Shown here: in pieces, positions 6,251 through 10,540 of the stretch
How the letters are laid out: the number at the start of each line of letters is the position of its first letter
How positions within the stretch are numbered: position 1 is the stretch's first letter
Origin: Rickettsiales bacterium
Lineage (GTDB): Bacteria > Pseudomonadota > Alphaproteobacteria > Rickettsiales > JALZUV01
Reading direction: 5' to 3'
NCBI GenBank assembly: GCA_023301245.1
Contig: JALZUV010000251.1
Span: 1-10,540, forward strand
DNA length: 10,540 nt
Notes under the pieces: model-generated
Seen by the model: only the letters and a program-made list of their open reading frames with translations
Database searches by the model: none
What the model was told of the DNA's origin: nothing
Made by a program: the position numbers and the translations under genes

Positions 6251-7498
6251 ATGAAATTCTCTAGCTTAAGATTGCCCGTTCTTTTTTTAATGGCTATGGC
6301 CGTACTGCTTAGTGGCTGTGAGCGCAAACATCCGCCCGCTGAAGTTATCTATCGCCCGAAGGTTCCCGTTAGCACGCCTGCGCAAAGTAGCATTAAGGTT
6401 GAGCCGCTATCGCCGTCGAGCCGACCAGCGTTACCTCTGCCGAATGAACAAATTACCATTGGCCTATTAGTGCCCATGACAGGCCCGCAAGCACAAATTG
6501 GTGGTCAGTTGCGTGATGCCGCATTGATGGGGCTGTATGATACTATCCAAAATTCGCCGAAACTTGATGCTACGGCCACGCCCAAACTGCTAATGCGTGA
6601 TAGTGGTGGCGGGGCGGATGCCACTGCCCAAGCTGCGCAAGAGCTGGTAAATGCGGGCGCACAAATTATTTTAGGACCGCTAGTATCAAGTAATGTGGTC
6701 GCAGCAGGTAGGGTTACGACTGCTGCTAAAATTCCGTTAATTGCATTTTCCAATAATATTTCAGTGGCGCAACCTAACGTGTTTGTGTTTGGTTATGTTC
6801 CCAATCAGCAAGTGAAGCGCATTAGCGGTTTTTCTGCTGATCAGAAAATTGAACATTACGCTGCTATCGCTAGCCAAGATGATTATGGCCGCATGGTCGT
6901 GCGCGATTTCTCTAAAAATATCGCCGCGCGTGGCTATAGCGTGCAACCAGTTGAGTTCTTTACACAAGGCGCTATGCCGCCATCGCCTTTATTGACGCGC
7001 ATTGCTAAAGATGCTGAGACCATTGGCCGCGAGCGTAAAGCCGTGTTTTTGCCCATTACTGGCAAACCGCTTTCGGCCATCTCGCTGCGGTTTATGCAAG
7101 ATATTAAAGCCAATAATGGTTTCCTGAAATTGCTGGGCACAGGCCTGTGGGATAACCCGCAAACCTTGCAAGACCCTGGTATGTTAGGCGCATGGTTTGC
7201 GACCACCGACCCGTCATTATCGTTCGATTATAACCAGCGATTTTTTGACCAATATAATTACGCACCTTCGCGCATTGCTAGTCTTGCTTACGATGGGGTA
7301 ACGTTCTTATCCGAACAGGGTATCAAGCGCGGTGGCGCAGCCTTAACGCGCCAATCGCTAGTAGGCCAAAACTTCTACACGCCCGCCAATGGCCAAATAC
7401 GCTTTAACGCCAATGGCGTAGTCGATAGAGCGCTAGCCGTAGTAGAAGTAGGCAGCCAAGGCTTCCGCGTCATTGATGAAGCAAGGTTTGTAGAGTAG
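6251..7498 (+). CDS. Penicillin-binding protein activator, LpoA/YraM-like lipoprotein
   Basis: The 415-residue product opens with a clear lipoprotein signal peptide (lipobox LLSGC, Cys23), then a Pro/Ser-rich linker to about residue 65, then a type I periplasmic-binding-protein fold (ITIGLLVPMTGPQAQIGGQLRDAALMGL at 68-95; AGAQIILGPLVSSNVVAAG at 135-153; IPLIAFSNN at 161-169; RIASLAYDGVTFL at 341-353). This is the LppC/YraM-type domain that in E. coli LpoA binds and stimulates the bifunctional synthase PBP1a from the outer membrane. The N-terminal TPR-like half of E. coli LpoA (678 residues) is absent, which is my recollection of the norm in alphaproteobacteria. A ligand-binding protein of an amino-acid transporter is the main alternative; the lipobox and the rsmI neighbour argue against it. 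AAGG is only 1 nt from the ATG, so the gene has no proper Shine-Dalgarno site. Confidence 0.88.
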   Translation: MKFSSLRLPVLFLMAMAVLLSGCERKHPPAEVIYRPKVPVSTPAQSSIKVEPLSPSSRPALPLPNEQITIGLLVPMTGPQAQIGGQLRDAALMGLYDTIQNSPKLDATATPKLLMRDSGGGADATAQAAQELVNAGAQIILGPLVSSNVVAAGRVTTAAKIPLIAFSNNISVAQPNVFVFGYVPNQQVKRISGFSADQKIEHYAAIASQDDYGRMVVRDFSKNIAARGYSVQPVEFFTQGAMPPSPLLTRIAKDAETIGRERKAVFLPITGKPLSAISLRFMQDIKANNGFLKLLGTGLWDNPQTLQDPGMLGAWFATTDPSLSFDYNQRFFDQYNYAPSRIASLAYDGVTFLSEQGIKRGGAALTRQSLVGQNFYTPANGQIRFNANGVVDRALAVVEVGSQGFRVIDEARFVE

Positions 7499-7500
7499 CG

Positions 7501-8625
7501 CTATAAGTTTTCTACCAGCCCCTGTGTGAGTGAATTTAATACCATCTGTCCTTTGGCGGTGGGGATGAGTTGGCTTTCGGTAAACTCAATTAAGCCTTCT
7601 TCGCGCAATGCTTCTAGGTAACTGGCTGGCCAGAGGGAGCTTTTAATGTTCAGGCCTTCGGTCAGGCGTAGCCCCATTAGGATGCGTTCTTCTAGAATGT
7701 CGGCGGCGTTTAGTGCTTCGCTTGCCTCGTTGCCGTGCGGGCTTTGAGCAAGGTATTTCTCGGGGCTGCGTAAGTTGCGGGTGGAAATGCGAGTGCCGTC
7801 TAGTTTATCTAACCGTCCGTGCGCACCCGCGCCGACACCAAGGTAGCTGCCGCCGCGCCAAATGTGAACATTATGCTTGGCCGCTCCGCCAGCGCGGGCG
7901 TGGTTAGAAACTTCATAGGCTGGCATATTGTGCGCATTCATGATGGCTTGCGTGGCCTCGTAAAACTCTACTAACAGTTCTTCCTTCGGCATGACCAACT
8001 TGCCCGATTGATGATGATGGAAAAATTGCGTGCCTTGTTCAATCGTTAGCTGATAGAGCGATAGGTGATCACCAGCGTAACTCAGCGCCTCTTGCAATTC
8101 GGTTTCCCAGCTGCTTACTGTTTGGTCGGGCAGGGCGTAAATTAAATCGAAACTATAGCGATCAAAAATACTCGCGGCCAGCTCTAGCGCTTGTAATGCC
8201 TCGTGCACGCTATGTTCGCGGCCAAGAAATTTGAGCGCTTCGGGCCGTAGCGATTGAATTCCTGTCGATAAACGATTTACGCCTGCACTGCGTAAATCCT
8301 TGAGCTTGGCATTTTCAGTGGAGGTGGGGTTGGCCTCAAGCGTAATTTCAATATTCTCGGTAAAGCCAAATAGCTTCTCGGCCTCCTCAATTAGCGCATT
8401 TGCGATGGACGGTGGCATAAGCGAAGGCGTGCCGCCACCAAAGAAGATAGATGAAATAGGCCGCTTGGCAGCTTGCGCATGATACCAGCGAAGCTCGCTT
8501 AGCAGTGCTTCGTGCCATGCGGGCTCATCCACCGACTCACGCACGTGGCTATTGAAATCACAATAGGGACATTTCTTCTTACAAAATGGCCAATGGATAT
8601 ATAATGCATGACTGTTATGAGGCAT
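7501..8625 (-). CDS. hemW: HemW, radical SAM heme-binding protein (coproporphyrinogen III oxidase-like)
   Basis: The product (374 residues) belongs to the HemW branch of the radical SAM superfamily. The [4Fe-4S] ligands are C15, C19 and C22 (FCKKKCPYCDFNSH); SAM-binding GGGTPS is at 63-68, EANP at 97-100, NRLSTGIQS at 117-125, and the HemW region HNVHIWRGGSYLGVGAGAHG at 251-270, followed by a C-terminal HemW-type domain. Family members were often annotated as oxygen-independent coproporphyrinogen III oxidase (HemN), but HemW lacks the HemN N-terminal extension and in studied cases binds heme and acts as a chaperone inserting it into respiratory proteins. Its stop codon is 2 bp from the stop of the convergent LpoA-like gene. 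The ATG at 8625 gives the standard N-terminus; no Shine-Dalgarno site is seen. Confidence 0.95.
   Translation of the reverse strand: MPHNSHALYIHWPFCKKKCPYCDFNSHVRESVDEPAWHEALLSELRWYHAQAAKRPISSIFFGGGTPSLMPPSIANALIEEAEKLFGFTENIEITLEANPTSTENAKLKDLRSAGVNRLSTGIQSLRPEALKFLGREHSVHEALQALELAASIFDRYSFDLIYALPDQTVSSWETELQEALSYAGDHLSLYQLTIEQGTQFFHHHQSGKLVMPKEELLVEFYEATQAIMNAHNMPAYEVSNHARAGGAAKHNVHIWRGGSYLGVGAGAHGRLDKLDGTRISTRNLRSPEKYLAQSPHGNEASEALNAADILEERILMGLRLTEGLNIKSSLWPASYLEALREEGLIEFTESQLIPTAKGQMVLNSLTQGLVENL
8578..8605 (+). promoter_or_regulatory. Candidate sigma70 promoter for the unknown gene and hisS
   Basis: CTTACA (8578-8583), a 16-nt spacer and a perfect TATAAT (8600-8605) lie inside the 5' end of hemW, reading away from it. 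Transcription would start near 8612, leaving about 33 nt before the ATG at 8645. This is the best -10 box I found in the window. Confidence 0.42.
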
Positions 8626-8644
8626 TGTGCTGTAATATAGCCTT
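8623..8644. promoter_or_regulatory. Divergent spacer motif, hemW/unknown gene (copy 2)
   Basis: On the minus strand TAAGGCTATATT-ACAGCAC-AATG runs into the hemW start codon and closely matches the rsmI spacer (GGCTATA, T, CAGCA and AATG shared, with two 1-nt gaps). TATATT is a plausible -10 box 8 nt before the hemW ATG; TTGAGC lies 15 nt further upstream as a weak -35. On the + strand TAATAT is 6 nt from the ATG at 8645. Confidence 0.35.
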
Positions 8645-9475
8645 ATGCAGCGTGGCTCAAACCCTAAAGACGCTCTCGTGCCGCTTCTTAGCGAACTTTA
8701 TGAGCGCATCTATCAAGCCGAGGTCGAAATTGGCCTTTGGGCGGGTGAGCACGACCATCGCCCGCGTATTGAGCGCTTTCATGATGCCGTGCGTGCTTAC
8801 ACCAGCGGAGTTCCCGCTTACAGCGCTAGCAGCCGTCTATCCATTGAACAGCTCGCGTGGGATATTTCTATGCTGCGCTCCATTCAGGCGCACCCATTAA
8901 CCCCCATGCCCAACAGCCAGCGCAGTGCGCCCACAACAGGTGTTGCCGTTCGTTCGCCTAATGCGGTGGGCAATCAGGGTAATGCGCGAATGGCGGCCAA
9001 TGCGCATAAAATGCAACTCGCCGCCGATTATCGCAATTACGCCGTTATGTTTACTGCCCTGCTGGCTGAAACGGCTGATTTAAACCATCAAACCCGCATG
9101 GATGATAAGGACGCAATGGTTGAAGTGCTTGCCAATATGCGTGCCTCAATCACGGGCAAAACCGTAAACCTACATCAGCTTGCCGCGCAAAAACTTTACG
9201 ACCCGCAAATGCTGGCCGAGCTGCAACGCATGTTGCCAAGCGGCACTATCGGCACTGGCGAAGCATTGACGATTATTAATAAAATTCTAAGCAAATGCGA
9301 TACTGATCAAGGTAAGCTCGATAAGGAGCATATCACGTGGCTATCAGGCCAACTGGCCATGTATGAGCAAGGCAAACAAGTGGTGCAAGATTTAATGCGC
9401 CAAGGCATGAACCTAGCAGGTCGATTCTTAGAAGATACGATGAGCCAGGGCGCAGGCCAAGGGCGCGGGTTTTAA
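8645..9475 (+). CDS. Protein of unknown function, 276 residues
   Basis: I do not recognise this protein. It is open from an ATG at 8645 to TAA at 9473-9475, with codon use like its neighbours and no overlap with hemW (19 bp apart), so it is very likely a real gene. There is no signal peptide or membrane helix, so it should be cytoplasmic. Residues 8-33 and 65-82 look helical; 83-115 is a flexible Pro/Ser/Asn/Gly linker (HPLTPMPNSQRSAPTTG); 116-265 is a helical domain with conserved-looking stretches AADYRNYAVMFTALLAETADLNHQTRMDDKDAM and DKEHITWLSGQLAMYEQGKQVVQDLMRQG; the tail is GAGQGRGF. There is one Cys (218). It precedes hisS by 36 bp on the same strand and is probably co-transcribed with it. 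No Shine-Dalgarno site precedes the ATG. Confidence 0.8.
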   Translation: MQRGSNPKDALVPLLSELYERIYQAEVEIGLWAGEHDHRPRIERFHDAVRAYTSGVPAYSASSRLSIEQLAWDISMLRSIQAHPLTPMPNSQRSAPTTGVAVRSPNAVGNQGNARMAANAHKMQLAADYRNYAVMFTALLAETADLNHQTRMDDKDAMVEVLANMRASITGKTVNLHQLAAQKLYDPQMLAELQRMLPSGTIGTGEALTIINKILSKCDTDQGKLDKEHITWLSGQLAMYEQGKQVVQDLMRQGMNLAGRFLEDTMSQGAGQGRGF

Positions 9476-9511
9476 TTGCGAAGTGATGCCTAACCGTTTA
9501 AGCCCTTATCT

Positions 9512-10540
9512 ATGAGTAAATCCTTACAGCCTGTGCGTGGCACGCATGATATTCTGCCAGACGAAGCGCGAACGCGCCGTTTTATTGTTACCACCGCGTT
9601 GGAAATTGCCGAGCGTTATGGCTATGGCGAAATCTCCACGCCTATTTTTGAATTTTCTGATGTGTTCCACCGTACGCTAGGTGATAGCTCCGATGTTGTT
9701 TCAAAAGAAACTTACACCTTCGAAGATAGAGGCGGCGAATCGCTTACCCTGCGCCCTGAATTTACGGCAGGGGTGGTGCGGGCTTTCCTATCGAACGGCT
9801 TGCAGCAAAATTTGCCCTGCCGTTTTGCTTATCACGGCCCTGCCTTTCGTTACGAGCGTCCGCAAAAAGGTCGTCAACGTCAGTTCCACCAGCTTGGCAT
9901 GGAGTGTATTGGCGTGGCCGACCCATTGGCCGATGTGGAAACCATTGCGCTTGCGTGGGATGTGCTATCGGCGCTTGGCCTAAAAGACGATGCAGTGCTG
10001 GAGCTAAATAGCCTCGGCGATAAAGCCAGCCGCGATGCTTACCGTGCCGCGTTGGTCGAATATTTTACTGCCCATAAAGATAAATTATCAGACAATAGCC
10101 TGACCCGCTTAGAGAAAAACCCTCTGCGTATTTTAGATTCTAAAGATGAAGGCGACCGCGCGCTCATCGCTAATGCACCCAAAATGCAAGATAGCTTTAC
10201 AGATGAAGCAACCGCATTTTTTGCAAAAGTAACCGCAGGACTAGAAGCGCTCAATATCCCCTATAAGCATAATGATAAATTAGTGCGCGGCCTCGATTAT
10301 TACACCCATACCGTGTTCGAATTCACTTGCGATAAGTTGGGCGCGCAAAGCACGCTACTAGCGGGTGGCCGCTACGATGGTTTAGTCGAAATGATGGGGG
10401 GGCAACCCACCGCTGGCATCGGCTGGGCAGGCGGTATGGAACGGTTGCTGATTGCGATGGAGATGCAAGCGCCAAGCGCCGCGCGCCCTGTTGCGTTGAT
10501 ACCACTAGGCGAAGCCGCTGAAGCTCGCGCCATTGCGCTC
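9512..10540 (+). CDS. hisS: Histidyl-tRNA synthetase (3' end beyond window)
   Basis: HisRS charges tRNA-His with histidine. The 343 residues in view make up the class II catalytic core: N-terminal PVRGTHDILPDE; ATP/His-binding TLRPEFTAG (79-87); motif 2 FRYERPQKGRQRQFHQLGMECIG (112-134); the insertion domain NSLGDKASRDAYRAAL; the HisRS signatures LVRGLDYYTHTVFEF (257-271) and AGGRYDGLVE (284-293); and motif 3 AGIGWAGGMERLL with Arg311. The anticodon-binding C-terminal domain, about 80 residues by comparison with E. coli HisRS (424), is cut off by the window edge. Motif 2 is of the canonical bacterial kind. The ATG at 9512 fits the family N-terminus (MSKSLQPVRGTHD); the 36-bp gap before it has no clear Shine-Dalgarno site. 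A G7 run (10396-10402) stays in frame. Confidence 0.97.
   Translation, partial: MSKSLQPVRGTHDILPDEARTRRFIVTTALEIAERYGYGEISTPIFEFSDVFHRTLGDSSDVVSKETYTFEDRGGESLTLRPEFTAGVVRAFLSNGLQQNLPCRFAYHGPAFRYERPQKGRQRQFHQLGMECIGVADPLADVETIALAWDVLSALGLKDDAVLELNSLGDKASRDAYRAALVEYFTAHKDKLSDNSLTRLEKNPLRILDSKDEGDRALIANAPKMQDSFTDEATAFFAKVTAGLEALNIPYKHNDKLVRGLDYYTHTVFEFTCDKLGAQSTLLAGGRYDGLVEMMGGQPTAGIGWAGGMERLLIAMEMQAPSAARPVALIPLGEAAEARAIAL

Noticed and set aside
7713..7907. A 64-residue + frame opposite hemW
   Set aside because: Antisense to the conserved HemW C-terminal half; no start signal or domain.
7501..8625. Annotation as coproporphyrinogen III oxidase (HemN)
   Set aside because: The protein begins directly at the radical SAM core and has the HemW-type C-terminal region; HemN-specific N-terminal sequence is absent.
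8586..8900. A 104-residue + frame starting within hemW and overlapping the unknown gene
   Set aside because: It overlaps the start of the 276-residue gene in another frame, is rich in Cys and Ser without domain structure, and looks like a shadow of the real frame.

Overview
The window looks like part of the chromosome of an alphaproteobacterium of middling G+C content. The basis is gene order and protein type: glutathione synthetase (gshB), rsmI, yraN, a penicillin-binding-protein-activator lipoprotein and hemW lie side by side, an arrangement I associate with that class. HisS carries the canonical bacterial motif 2 (QKGRQRQFHQ) rather than the divergent form of Rhizobiales, Rhodobacterales and Caulobacterales, which hints at a deeper-branching alphaproteobacterial lineage. 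The lineage call is inference; no rRNA or other marker is present.

Layout. Positions 3-353 (+) hold the 3' end of a gene for an Ala/Glu/Arg-rich repeat protein, closed by a rho-independent terminator at 373-400. Facing it, on the minus strand, a tightly packed six-gene run reads from 6229 down to 406: rsmI, yraN, a double-BON lipoprotein (DolP/YraP-like), gshB, a type I secretion ABC transporter and its HlyD-type adaptor. Junctions are 2 bp (rsmI/yraN), 20 bp (yraN/BON), an 8-bp overlap (BON/gshB), 9 bp (gshB/ABC) and a 4-bp ATGA overlap (ABC/HlyD), so it is probably one operon. Divergent from rsmI, 21 bp away, is an LpoA-like lipoprotein gene (6251-7498, +). It converges, with 2 bp between stop codons, on hemW (7501-8625, -). 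HemW is divergent, 19 bp away, from a gene of unknown function (8645-9475, +), which is followed 36 bp later by hisS (9512 to the window edge, +).

How the genes relate. Envelope maintenance (LpoA-like activator, BON lipoprotein), 16S rRNA methylation (RsmI), glutathione synthesis and protein export are interleaved. The rsmI/lpoA/yraN/dolP association parallels the E. coli yraL-yraM-yraN-yraP locus, but here yraN and the BON gene follow rsmI and no diaA lies between them. The type I secretion pair appears attached to the end of this housekeeping operon; no TolC-like protein and no recognisable RTX substrate is in view, and the repeat protein at the left edge is the only nearby cargo candidate.

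Most of the window is ordinary conserved chromosome. The points worth a second look are the left-edge repeat protein beside the secretion genes, the unrecognised 276-residue protein, and a shared sequence motif in the two short divergent spacers. I found no CRISPR array, insertion sequence, tRNA or rRNA. Apart from 354-405 (52 bp, terminator) every intergenic gap is under 40 bp.
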